Below, piece by piece: positions 17,657 to 25,083 of a stretch of DNA of 64,000 bases. How positions within the stretch are numbered: the stretch's first letter is position 1; each line of letters begins with the position of its first letter. Position numbers and translations under genes: made by a program. The notes beneath the pieces are model-generated. The model saw nothing but the letters and a program-made list of their open reading frames with translations. It searched no databases and was not told where the DNA came from. The stretch is taken from NCBI GenBank assembly GCA_963801105.1, contig CAWDDH010000003.1, forward strand, positions 992,001 to 1,056,000. Reading direction: 5' to 3'. The stretch is from JAENVU01 sp963801105. Lineage in GTDB: Bacteria > Actinomycetota > Acidimicrobiia > IMCC26256 > JAENVU01.

Positions 17657-19054
17657 GGTGCCGAGCCGGACGCGGCTCATCAGCTCGTTGACCTGGTCGA
17701 ACACCTGGTGGCGTTCGGTCATGAGGGCCTTGATCTTCTCCACCGCGTGGATGACCGTGGTGTGGTCGCGACCACCGAACTGCTCGGCGATGCGCGGGTA
17801 GGAGAAATCGGTCAGCTCACGGAAGACGTACATGCCGATCTGGCGGGCGATGACGAGTGGCCGTCGTCGGCTCTTGCCGCAGAGGTCCTCGACTGTGAAG
17901 CCGAACATCTTGGCGGTCTCGTCGAGAATCAGCTCCGGGGTCACCACGCGGGGCTTGGACGGGGGCAGGAGGTCGGCGAGGACCTGCTTGGCGACCGTCT
18001 CGTCGAGCGTGGTGCGGTGGAGGCTGGAGTAGGCCGCGATCCGGATCAGGGCACCCTCGAGCTCCCGCACGTTGTCGGCGATGTTCGAGGCGATGAAGGC
18101 CAGGACGTCGTCGGGAATGTTCTCGAGCCGCTCCGACTCGGCCTTCATGCGCAGGATGGCCAGGCGGGTCTCGAACTCCGGAGGCTGTACGTCGGTGATG
18201 AGGCCCCATTCGAGGCGGGTCCGGAGGCGGTCCTCGAGGCGGGGGATCTGTTTGGGCGGACGGTCCGAGGAGAGGACGATCTGGCCGCCCGCGCCGTGGA
18301 GGGAGTTGAACGTGTGGAAGAACTCCTCCTGCAACTGCTGGGAGCGTTCCAGGAACTGGATGTCGTCGACGAGGAGGAGGTCGACCTCGCGGTAGCGCCG
18401 TCGGAAGGAGTTCGCGGCATTGTTCCGGATCGCGTCCACGAACTCGTTCATGAGCGTCTCGGTCGAGACGTACCGGATCCGGCTGAGCTGATGGACCTCC
18501 TTGGCGTAGTTGCCGATCGCGTGGAGGAGGTGGGTCTTGCCCAGGCCGGCCGGCCCGTAGATGAAGAGCGGGTTGTACGAGCGGGCGGGCGCCTCGGCGA
18601 CGGCCAGGGCCGCGGCGTGGGCGAACCGGTTCGAGGCCCCGATCACGAAGTGCTCGAAGGTGTACCGGGGGTTCAGCGCGGTCCAGGCCGGAGGCGCCTC
18701 GGTGCTCGGAGCGGCGGCCGGCGCCGCGGGGGCCCCCGCGGCGGGGACGGTGCCGACGGTCGACGCCGGACGCTGGGTCATCACGACCGGCTCGTCGACG
18801 CGGGGCCCGCTCTCCACGGTCAGGTCGATCACGATGTCGTCGCCCGTGATGTCCTGGAGGACCGCGGCGATCAGCCCGCTGTAGCTGGATCGGATGCGCT
18901 CGCAGACCACACCGTTCGGAGTCGCGAGCCGGAGCCGGTCGCCGTCGAGCTCGACGGGGTGCACATCACGGAACCAGGTGTTCCAGGTGCCCTCCGACAG
19001 CTGCTCCTGGAGCGCCGTCGTTGCCTGGTCCCACGTCTGGGCAGCAGTGGTCAC
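17648..19054 (-). CDS. dnaA: chromosomal replication initiator DnaA
   Basis: About 468 residues with GTG 19054 as start (TTAAQTWDQATTALQEQLS follows); an in-frame GTG at 19075 would add 7 residues. Domain I carries EGTWNTWFRDVHPVEL. A Pro/Ala-rich linker follows, then the AAA+ domain with Walker A GPAGLGKTHLLHAIG (about 168) and Walker B LLLVDDIQFL (about 228). The C-terminal DNA-binding helix-turn-helix has GGRDHTTVIHAVEKI (about 428). It melts oriC and loads the helicase. The TAA stop lies inside a DnaA box at 17648. Confidence 0.97.
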   Translation of the reverse strand: MTTAAQTWDQATTALQEQLSEGTWNTWFRDVHPVELDGDRLRLATPNGVVCERIRSSYSGLIAAVLQDITGDDIVIDLTVESGPRVDEPVVMTQRPASTVGTVPAAGAPAAPAAAPSTEAPPAWTALNPRYTFEHFVIGASNRFAHAAALAVAEAPARSYNPLFIYGPAGLGKTHLLHAIGNYAKEVHQLSRIRYVSTETLMNEFVDAIRNNAANSFRRRYREVDLLLVDDIQFLERSQQLQEEFFHTFNSLHGAGGQIVLSSDRPPKQIPRLEDRLRTRLEWGLITDVQPPEFETRLAILRMKAESERLENIPDDVLAFIASNIADNVRELEGALIRIAAYSSLHRTTLDETVAKQVLADLLPPSKPRVVTPELILDETAKMFGFTVEDLCGKSRRRPLVIARQIGMYVFRELTDFSYPRIAEQFGGRDHTTVIHAVEKIKALMTERHQVFDQVNELMSRVRLGTGG

Positions 19055-19067
19055 ACGCCAGTCAGGA

Positions 19068-19099
19068 ATTTCCACAGCCCCATCCACAAGTGTGGAGAA
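19068..19099. promoter_or_regulatory. DnaA-box cluster at the dnaA start
   Basis: Three DnaA-box-like 9-mers crowd within 32 bp: ATTTCCACA (19068-19076), CCATCCACA (19080-19088) and TGTGGAGAA (19091-19099, reverse of TTCTCCACA, one mismatch from the actinobacterial TTGTCCACA). They overlap or abut the dnaA start and could serve autoregulation of dnaA and as part of a bipartite origin. Confidence 0.55.
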
Positions 19100-19466
19100 C
19101 CGATCTGCCCCGGAAAGGGGGCTTGAAGTCTCCGCCGTCGGCCTGGGTCCGGAGCCGGTCGACTCCAAGGGCACGCCCACCGCCCGAGGCCGTGGGCGGC
19201 CGGTGGGAGGTGCGACCGTAGCAGCAGCACCCCCGGTGCTCAAGGGAGCAAGCCAGAAGATCATCCGTGTAGTTCATCCAGTCAGGTGGTGTCGTCCCCA
19301 GCCCCGTGACTGATACGCGCGGCGCGTGATGGAGACTCCCCCAGCTCGCGTGGAGGGTGGGGAGGAGCGCGGGGAGTGGTCCCGGCAGAGACACTTCCGC
19401 GCCCTCGGGATCGGGAGGGTCCGGCCGCACGCGATCCGCGCCGGAGCGTGGAGGTCCGGCCCCGCA
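19100..19466. other. non-coding part of the dnaA-rpmH spacer
   Basis: About 370 bp between the DnaA boxes and the rpmH promoter. No gene, RNA structure or further clear DnaA box is recognised in it. It is where the strand bias of the flanking genes changes and must contain the divergent dnaA promoter. Confidence 0.5.
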
Positions 19467-19496
19467 TTGCGACCGGGTCGGGGCGCCCTCTAGACT
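19467..19496 (+). promoter_or_regulatory. sigma70-type promoter for rpmH-rnpA
   Basis: TTGCGA (19467-19472) and TAGACT (19491-19496) are separated by 18 bp, a fair match to the principal sigma factor consensus. Transcription would start near 19503, giving an 80-nt leader before the shared ribosome-binding site of rnpA and rpmH. Confidence 0.55.
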
Positions 19497-19580
19497 CCCT
19501 CCGCTCTGCCCCTTCCCCATCGTTTCCGAGCCCTCCTTCGCTCGGTTGTCCGGGGCGATCGATCCCTCTTCGAGGAGGCC

Positions 19581-20030
19581 ATGCGTGAAGCGGACCTTCC
19601 AGCCGAACAACCGGAAGCGCAAGAAGAAGCACGGGTTCCGCACCCGGATGCGCACTCGTGCCGGCCGGGCCGTGGTCAAGGCCCGCCGTGGCCGCGGTCG
19701 CGCGCGGCTCTCGGCCTGATCCACCGCATCCGTCGTCGTGCGACCTTCTCCGAGCTCGCGCGCGTCCGTCCCCGCCGGCGAGGCCCGGTCTGGGTGCGCA
19801 GCACCCGGGTCGCCAACGGGCCCCCGCAGGTCGCGTACGCGATCGGTCGCCCCGTGGGCAACGCCGTGACGCGCAACCGTCTGCGCCGTCGTCTGCGCGC
19901 CGTCGTCACGCGCCACGAATCCGACCTCGCGCCGGCGACGGCCTACCTCATCGGTGCCGGCCCGGACGCGGTCGGTCTCGGGCCGGAGGCGCTCGAGCAG
20001 ACGGTCGCAGCCCTGGTGAGGCGGCCGTGA
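19581..20030 (+). CDS. rnpA: ribonuclease P protein component, possibly with a 45-residue N-terminal extension overlapping rpmH
   Basis: Up to 149 residues. RnpA binds the RNase P RNA that matures tRNA 5' ends. The conserved part starts LIHRIRRRATFSEL and includes GRPVGNAVTRNRLRRRLRAV, the RNR signature. No ATG, GTG or TTG lies near the usual start. The only conventional in-frame start is ATG 19581, 4 nt before the rpmH GTG, which would nest rpmH wholly within rnpA. The alternative is a CTG at 19716 overlapping the rpmH stop (CTGA). A GGAGG site (19574-19578) is 2 nt from the ATG and 6 nt from the rpmH GTG. Confidence 0.85.
   Translation: MREADLPAEQPEAQEEARVPHPDAHSCRPGRGQGPPWPRSRAALGLIHRIRRRATFSELARVRPRRRGPVWVRSTRVANGPPQVAYAIGRPVGNAVTRNRLRRRLRAVVTRHESDLAPATAYLIGAGPDAVGLGPEALEQTVAALVRRP
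19585..19719 (+). CDS. rpmH: 50S ribosomal protein L34
   Basis: 44 residues, the standard length. The sequence begins KRTFQPNNRKRKKKHGFRTR and is followed by MRTRAGRAVVKARRGRGRA, as in all L34 proteins. GTG 19585 has GGAGG 6 nt upstream. It stands at the head of the rpmH-rnpA-yidD-yidC-jag-rsmG block and diverges from dnaA. The whole gene lies inside another reading frame that continues into rnpA (see rnpA). Confidence 0.98.
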   Translation: MKRTFQPNNRKRKKKHGFRTRMRTRAGRAVVKARRGRGRARLSA

Positions 20031-20281
20031 CCCGCCCCAGTGTTGCGGCGCGATCGGGAATGGCGCTGATTCGCGGCTATCAGAAGGTGATGGCCGGTAC
20101 CACCCCGCGGTGTCGGTTCGCGCCGACCTGCTCCGAGTACACGCGCCAGGCGATCGAGCTGCACGGCCTCGCGCGCGGCACGTGGATGGGGATGCGCCGC
20201 ATCAGCCACTGCCACCCGTGGAACCCCGGGGGCTACGACCCCGTCGTCGACCCGAACACCAGTTCGGTATCCGGAGGCTAG
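20027..20281 (+). CDS. yidD: membrane protein insertion efficiency factor YidD
   Basis: 84 residues, GTG 20027 overlapping the rnpA stop by 4 bp. The family motifs are RGYQKVMAGTTPRCRFAPTC and SEYTRQAIELHGLARGTW, with a later HPWNPGGYDPV. The conserved cysteine (FAPTCSEY) is present. YidD is a small amphipathic protein at the inner membrane that assists YidC-dependent insertion. Its place between rnpA and yidC is the usual one. Confidence 0.95.
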   Translation: MTRPSVAARSGMALIRGYQKVMAGTTPRCRFAPTCSEYTRQAIELHGLARGTWMGMRRISHCHPWNPGGYDPVVDPNTSSVSGG

Positions 20282-20287
20282 TCCGCC

Positions 20288-21334
20288 ATGTGGGACGCAA
20301 TTCGCGAGGCACTGGGCACCGTCCTCGCCTTCTTCTACAGCGTCATCCCGAACTCGGGTGTCGCGATCATCCTGCTGACCGTCGCGGTGCGACTGGTGTT
20401 GTTCCCCCTGACGGCCAAGCAGGCGAAGTCGATGCTGGCGATGCAGCGGGTCCAGCCGGAGATCAAGAAGCTCCAGGCGAAGTACAAGAACGACCGCACG
20501 AAGCTCAACGAAGAGATGATGAAGTTCTACAAGGAGAACGAGATCAACCCGCTCGGCGGGTGTCTTCCCCTCCTGATCCAGATGCCGGTCTTCATCGCGC
20601 TCTACCAGACGCTCGAGGACATCCAGAAGTTCATCCCGACCGACTCGAAGATGTTCATGGACATCTGTTCCCCGGCGAAGACCGCAGCGGCGTGCAAGAC
20701 GCCGGACATGAAGTTCGCGGGGATGAACCTGACGCGCTCCGCGGCCCAGGCGGCCGACCACGGGATCAGTCAGGCGCTCCCCTACCTGATCCTGGTCGCG
20801 CTCGTCGTCGTCACCGGGTTCATCCAGCAGCGCCAGACCATGCGCAACCAGACGAACCCGAACCCACAGATGGCCATCATCGGGAAGGTCTTCCCGATCG
20901 TGTTCGCCTTCATCTCCTGGAGCCTGCCCGCCGGGGTGGGCCTGTACTTCGCCACCTCGAACCTGTGGCAGGTCGGACAGCAGGAGTTCGTCTTCCGGAC
21001 CATCGGCACCGCGGCCGGCCCGCCGAAGAAGAAGGGTCAAGCCGCGCTCGAGGGTTCGGGCGACGACGCCCTCGACGAGGGCGGCGGCACGACGACCGAC
21101 ACGAGAGCACCGAAGCCGCCCGGGGGCAAGGGCGGCGCGGGTCGATCGGCCCGGAGCGGGGGCAGCGGCAAGACCGGGGGCGCCGGGAAGGGCAGCGGCG
21201 GCTCCGGCAAGGGCGGTGGTGGCTCCGGCAAGGGGAGTGGCGGATCTGCCAAGAGCACGGGTGAGCAGTCCTCGAACGGCGGCCAGGCACGCAGCAGCGG
21301 CTCCGCCCGCAGCAACCGAAAGCGGAAGCGATAG
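20288..21334 (+). CDS. yidC: membrane protein insertase YidC
   Basis: 348 residues; ATG 20288 with GGAGG about 11 nt upstream. It lacks the large periplasmic domain of Gram-negative YidC, as expected for an actinobacterium. The first conserved helix has the groove arginine (LTVAVRLVLFPLTAKQAK), followed by a cytoplasmic coiled coil (about residues 55-80), PLLIQMPVFIALYQTLED, and two further helices ending LPAGVGLYFATSNLWQVGQQ. The last 90 residues are a Gly/Ser/Lys low-complexity tail (GKGGGGSGKGSGGSAKS) that probably contacts the ribosome or RNA. Confidence 0.96.
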   Translation: MWDAIREALGTVLAFFYSVIPNSGVAIILLTVAVRLVLFPLTAKQAKSMLAMQRVQPEIKKLQAKYKNDRTKLNEEMMKFYKENEINPLGGCLPLLIQMPVFIALYQTLEDIQKFIPTDSKMFMDICSPAKTAAACKTPDMKFAGMNLTRSAAQAADHGISQALPYLILVALVVVTGFIQQRQTMRNQTNPNPQMAIIGKVFPIVFAFISWSLPAGVGLYFATSNLWQVGQQEFVFRTIGTAAGPPKKKGQAALEGSGDDALDEGGGTTTDTRAPKPPGGKGGAGRSARSGGSGKTGGAGKGSGGSGKGGGGSGKGSGGSAKSTGEQSSNGGQARSSGSARSNRKRKR

Positions 21335-22207
21335 ATGGAGTGGGTACAGACGACCGGCCGGTCCGTCGAGGAGGCGCTCGACGCCGCCCTCGACGAGCTC
21401 GGGGTGCACGAGGAGGACGTCGAGTACGAAGTCCTCGAAGAGGCGAAGGCCGGATTCCTCGGTCGCTTCGGCGGTAGTGAGGCACGAATCCGGGTCCGGC
21501 TCAAGCCGATCTCGCGGGAGAAGCCCAACGACCGCCGGCGCGGCCGCAGTGGCAAGGGCGGCGGCGGGGGTCGCGGCGGCCCCGGCCGCGGCGGAGGAAG
21601 CCGCGGCGGGGGCACCACCAAGGGAGGCGGGAGCCGGGGCAGCCGCCGGGGCGGCCGCCAGGGAGAGGACGGCAACCGCCGTCCGAAGTCGACCAGTGCT
21701 CCGAAGCAGGAGCGAAACGAAGGGCCACCACCAGTGGACGAGAACAGTGTGTCGGTTGAGGAGCAGGCCGAGGCCGCGGAGGACTTCGTCGCGGGACTTG
21801 TCGGGGCGATGGGGTTCGAGGGCGACGTGACCTCGACCACCGGCGACGACCTCGTCGAGGTCCAGGTCGAGGGATCGGAGCTGGGTCTGCTCGTGGGCCC
21901 GAAGGCCGCGACCCTGAGTGCCATCGAGGAGCTGACCCGTGCAGTGGTCCAGCGTGAGGCCGGCGGCCACGCCGCCCGCATCCGGGTCGACGTCGCGGGC
22001 TACCGGGCCAAGCGCCGCGCCGCCCTGGAGGAGTTCACCCGCAAGGTCGTGGACGAGGTCGTGAGCACCGGCGAGGAGCGGGCGATGGAGCCCATGGGCT
22101 CCATCGACCGGAAGACCGTCCACGACACGGTCAACGAGATCGACGGCGTCGAGACGTCGTCGGAGGGCGAGGACCCGCGGCGCTACGTGGTGATCCGCCC
22201 CTCGTGA
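21335..22207 (+). CDS. jag: RNA-binding protein Jag/KhpB
   Basis: 290 residues, ATG directly after the yidC stop. The Jag N-terminal domain (VQTTGRSVEEALDAALDELG, then FLGRFGGSEARIRVRL) is followed by an Arg/Gly-rich linker of about 70 residues (RGGPGRGGGSRGGG). The KH domain includes LGLLVGPKAATLSAIEELTR, and the C-terminal R3H domain ends DPRRYVVIRPS. Jag binds RNA and influences cell elongation and division in Gram-positive bacteria. The RGG-type linker resembles that of some RNA-condensate proteins. Its stop overlaps the rsmG GTG. Confidence 0.94.
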   Translation: MEWVQTTGRSVEEALDAALDELGVHEEDVEYEVLEEAKAGFLGRFGGSEARIRVRLKPISREKPNDRRRGRSGKGGGGGRGGPGRGGGSRGGGTTKGGGSRGSRRGGRQGEDGNRRPKSTSAPKQERNEGPPPVDENSVSVEEQAEAAEDFVAGLVGAMGFEGDVTSTTGDDLVEVQVEGSELGLLVGPKAATLSAIEELTRAVVQREAGGHAARIRVDVAGYRAKRRAALEEFTRKVVDEVVSTGEERAMEPMGSIDRKTVHDTVNEIDGVETSSEGEDPRRYVVIRPS

Positions 22208-22809
22208 TCTCGGACGCGCTGCGAGCCGTCCTCGAGGACGCGCAGCGTGTCGGACTGCTCGGACCGGGCCCGGTCGCCCATCACGTCGGGCACGCCGAGG
22301 CCTGGGCCGAAGCGGTCACGCCCGGACGCTTCCTGGACCTGGGGAGCGGGGCGGGGATCCCCGGTCTGGTCCTGGCGCTGGCCTGGCCGGCTGTTCACGG
22401 TGCCCTGCTCGACGGACAGACCCGCCGAACCGCCTGGCTCCGAACCGCGATTGCTCGGTTGGATCTGGCCGACCGGATCTCGGTGGTCGGGGGCAGGGCC
22501 GAGGACCTGGGCCACGACCCCGTGCTCCGCGAGCAGTTCGACGTCGTCGTCGCCCGTGGTTTCGGCTCCCCACCCGCCACCGCGGAATGCGGTGCGGCCT
22601 TCGCCGCTGTCGGCGGAATCCTGACGGTCAGCGAGCCCCCGGACTCCCCGGATCGGTGGCCGGCCGACGCCCTGGCCAGGTTGGGCTTGGGAAACCCTCG
22701 CCAAGTCGTGCACGGCGGCGCGACGTTCGTTATCCTCACCAAGGACTCGGCGCTCGCTGGAGACTTTCCGCGTCGCCGGAACGTTCCCGTACGGAATCCG
22801 CTCTGGTAG
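22204..22809 (+). CDS. rsmG: 16S rRNA (guanine-N7) methyltransferase RsmG
   Basis: 201 residues, GTG 22204 overlapping the jag stop. The SAM-binding motif I is FLDLGSGAGIPGLVLAL (about residue 43), followed by LLDGQTRRTAWLRTA and the FDVVVARGFG motif. RsmG methylates G527 (E. coli numbering) in the 530 loop of 16S rRNA; loss gives low-level streptomycin resistance in many bacteria. The position between jag and parA is conserved in actinobacteria. Confidence 0.94.
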   Translation: MISDALRAVLEDAQRVGLLGPGPVAHHVGHAEAWAEAVTPGRFLDLGSGAGIPGLVLALAWPAVHGALLDGQTRRTAWLRTAIARLDLADRISVVGGRAEDLGHDPVLREQFDVVVARGFGSPPATAECGAAFAAVGGILTVSEPPDSPDRWPADALARLGLGNPRQVVHGGATFVILTKDSALAGDFPRRRNVPVRNPLW

Positions 22810-22823
22810 CACCGCCCCTGCAC

Positions 22824-22837
22824 GTTTCACGTGAAAC
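22824..22837. promoter_or_regulatory. parS centromere site 1
   Basis: GTTTCACGTGAAAC is the perfect 14-bp core of the bacterial parS consensus (TGTTTCACGTGAAACA). ParB nucleates here and spreads along the DNA for chromosome segregation. It sits between rsmG and parA. Confidence 0.95.
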
Positions 22838-22859
22838 ATCAGCCGGCGGAGCCCAGAGG

Positions 22860-22873
22860 GTTTCACGTGAAAC
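22860..22873. promoter_or_regulatory. parS centromere site 2
   Basis: A second perfect GTTTCACGTGAAAC, 36 bp centre to centre from the first. The spacing places both copies near the parA promoter, so ParB binding could also repress parAB. Confidence 0.95.
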
Positions 22874-22904
22874 GTCGCTCGGCGTACCCGAGCAGGAGGG
22901 GCGA

Positions 22905-24245
22905 ATGGATCCCGTCGACCCCAGACGTCGCGGCCGCCGACTGTTCGGCTCGCGACGGCGGTCACAGGCCGCTGCGGAGGCAGAGATGGAAGAGCACACG
23001 GCCCCGGTCGTCGAGGCGGAGGAGGTTTCGATGCCCGTGGATCCCGACCGGACGATGGGCGGGACCGTCGAGCCCGACGCCGTCCGGGAGGCCGAGGCCG
23101 TGGCGGACGAGGCGAGCGCCGCTGTCGTCGACGCGACGACGCCGACCGAATCGGCGTCCACACAGCCGGACGAGGAAGCCGCCACGACCGGCGCACCGGA
23201 GACCGTCGAGACACCCGGTCCCGAGCGAGGTGGTTCGGTCGACGGCGATCCCGCGGTCGAGGTCGCCGAAGGCGATGGCGCCGGAGCGGATGCTGCCGGG
23301 GACGAGATCGAAGTCGAGGGTTCAGCCACCGGCGTGATCCCCGAGCCGGAGGCGGGCGCCGATGCGGCGGGCGAAGAGGACGCCACGACCGCCGCCGAGC
23401 CGTCGGTCGGAACCGAGGAATCAGCGGAGGCGGGGGACGAGGACGGGGACGAGGTGATCCCCTACGACCTTCCGAGGATCCTTGCGATCGCGAACCAGAA
23501 GGGCGGTGTCGGCAAGACGACCACCTCGGTGAACCTCGGGGCCTCGCTCGCCGAGATGGGCTACCGGGTGCTCGTGGTCGACCTCGATCCTCAGGGCAAC
23601 GCGAGCACCGGACTCGGGGTCAACGCCCGGGAGCTCGCGGGTTCGGTCTACGACGTCATCATGAGCGACGCTCCCGTCGAGGACTGCGTCGAGCCCACCT
23701 CGCTCAAGAACCTCTTCGTCGTGCCGGCCACCATTGATCTGGCGGGGGCCGAGATCGAGCTCGTTCCCGCGTTCAGCCGCGAGCTGAAGCTCCGACGCGC
23801 GCTCCACGAGGTGCGCGACGACTACGACTATGTGGTGATCGACTGCCCGCCCTCGCTCGGGCTCCTCACGGTGAACGGACTTGCCGCGGCCGACGACGTG
23901 GTCGTCCCGATCCAGTGCGAGTACTACGCGCTCGAGGGTCTCAGCCAGCTGATCCGCAACGTCACGCTCGTGCAGAAGAACCTCAATCCTTCGCTCGAGG
24001 TCCGGGGCATCGTGCTCACGATGTACGACGCCCGGACCAAGCTGGCCGACCAGGTCGAGCAGGAGGTCCGCAAACACTTCGGCCGCACGGTGTATCAAAC
24101 GGTGATCCCACGAACGGTGCGCCTGTCCGAGGCACCGTCGTTCGGACAACCGATCATCCTGTTCGATCCCACCTCCCGCGGCGCCGTGGCGTACCGGGAG
24201 CTGGCGAAGGAGGTGAGCAGTGGCGCGACGCGGCGGACTGGGTAA
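22905..24245 (+). CDS. parA: chromosome-partitioning ATPase ParA with long acidic N-terminal extension
   Basis: About 446 residues. ATG 22905 is preceded by AGGAGGGG, so the start is well supported. Residues 1 to about 184 are rich in Glu, Asp, Ala, Thr and Val and look disordered. The ParA domain then begins LPRILAIANQKGGVGKTTTS, with the deviant Walker A KGGVGKTT, VDLDPQGNASTGLGV, and VIDCPPSLGLLTVNGL. ParA drives ParB-parS complexes along the nucleoid by ATP-dependent DNA binding. Typical ParA is 250-330 residues, so the extension is unusual. It overlaps parB by 26 bp. Confidence 0.95.
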   Translation: MDPVDPRRRGRRLFGSRRRSQAAAEAEMEEHTAPVVEAEEVSMPVDPDRTMGGTVEPDAVREAEAVADEASAAVVDATTPTESASTQPDEEAATTGAPETVETPGPERGGSVDGDPAVEVAEGDGAGADAAGDEIEVEGSATGVIPEPEAGADAAGEEDATTAAEPSVGTEESAEAGDEDGDEVIPYDLPRILAIANQKGGVGKTTTSVNLGASLAEMGYRVLVVDLDPQGNASTGLGVNARELAGSVYDVIMSDAPVEDCVEPTSLKNLFVVPATIDLAGAEIELVPAFSRELKLRRALHEVRDDYDYVVIDCPPSLGLLTVNGLAAADDVVVPIQCEYYALEGLSQLIRNVTLVQKNLNPSLEVRGIVLTMYDARTKLADQVEQEVRKHFGRTVYQTVIPRTVRLSEAPSFGQPIILFDPTSRGAVAYRELAKEVSSGATRRTG

Positions 24246-25080
24246 GGGTCTGGGAGCGCTGATCCCGAGCGGCCCGGGCATGGAGGCCGAGGGCGGGCTG
24301 CGGGAGATCGAGGTGGCCTCGATCCGCCCGAACCAGTATCAGCCGCGCGAGCGGTTCGATGAGGAGCTCCTCAACGAGCTCACCGAATCGATGCGCGAGG
24401 TCGGCATGCTCCAGCCGGTCTTGGTCCGGCCCATGGGCGACGAGTTCGAGCTGATCGCCGGTGAGCGCCGATGGCGGGCGGCGCGCCGGCTCGGGTTGAA
24501 CCGGATCCCGGCGCTCGTGCGCGAGAGCGACGACGCCGCCGCGCTCGAGCAGGCGCTCGTCGAGAACCTGCACCGCTCCGATCTGAACGCGCTGGAGGAG
24601 GCGGCCGCCTACCAGCAGCTGATCGAGGACTTCTCCCTGACCCACGAGGCGGTCGCGACCCGGGTCGGCAGGAGCCGGACCGCGGTGACCAACACCCTCC
24701 GACTGCTCCAGCTGCCGCCGGCGGTCCAGAAGCTCGTGCGGGACGAGGCGCTGTCGATGGGACACGCCCGGGCACTGCTGTCGACGCCCGATCGAGCGCT
24801 CCAGGAGCGCCTGGCCGCGACCGCGGTCAAGGAGGGGTGGTCGGTGCGCGCCGTCGAGGAAGCGGTGAAGGGCCCGAGTGCACCCAAGGGCGCGACCGTC
24901 GACGCGGGCCGGGCGACGAGCCCGTTGCGGCCACCGGGTCTGACCGAGCTCGAAGGGCTCCTCGGCGACCACCTCGACACGCGGGTCTCGATCGGAATGG
25001 GTCCGAAGCGGGGGAAGGTGACGATCGAGTTCTCCGACCTCGCCGACCTCGAGCGGATCTACAAGACGATCGTCGGCTGA
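24220..25080 (+). CDS. parB: chromosome-partitioning protein ParB
   Basis: 286 residues, GTG 24220. The N-terminal ParA-interacting peptide is RRGGLGKGLGALIP. The CTPase/ParB motif is GERRWRAARRLG with ENLHRSDLNALEEA after it, then the helix-turn-helix TRVGRSRTAVTNTLRLLQLP, and a C-terminal dimerisation region ending LADLERIYKTIVG. It binds the two parS sites upstream of parA. It converges on the cwlM-like gene with 3 bp between the stops. Confidence 0.96.
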   Translation: MARRGGLGKGLGALIPSGPGMEAEGGLREIEVASIRPNQYQPRERFDEELLNELTESMREVGMLQPVLVRPMGDEFELIAGERRWRAARRLGLNRIPALVRESDDAAALEQALVENLHRSDLNALEEAAAYQQLIEDFSLTHEAVATRVGRSRTAVTNTLRLLQLPPAVQKLVRDEALSMGHARALLSTPDRALQERLAATAVKEGWSVRAVEEAVKGPSAPKGATVDAGRATSPLRPPGLTELEGLLGDHLDTRVSIGMGPKRGKVTIEFSDLADLERIYKTIVG

Positions 25081-25083
25081 GCC

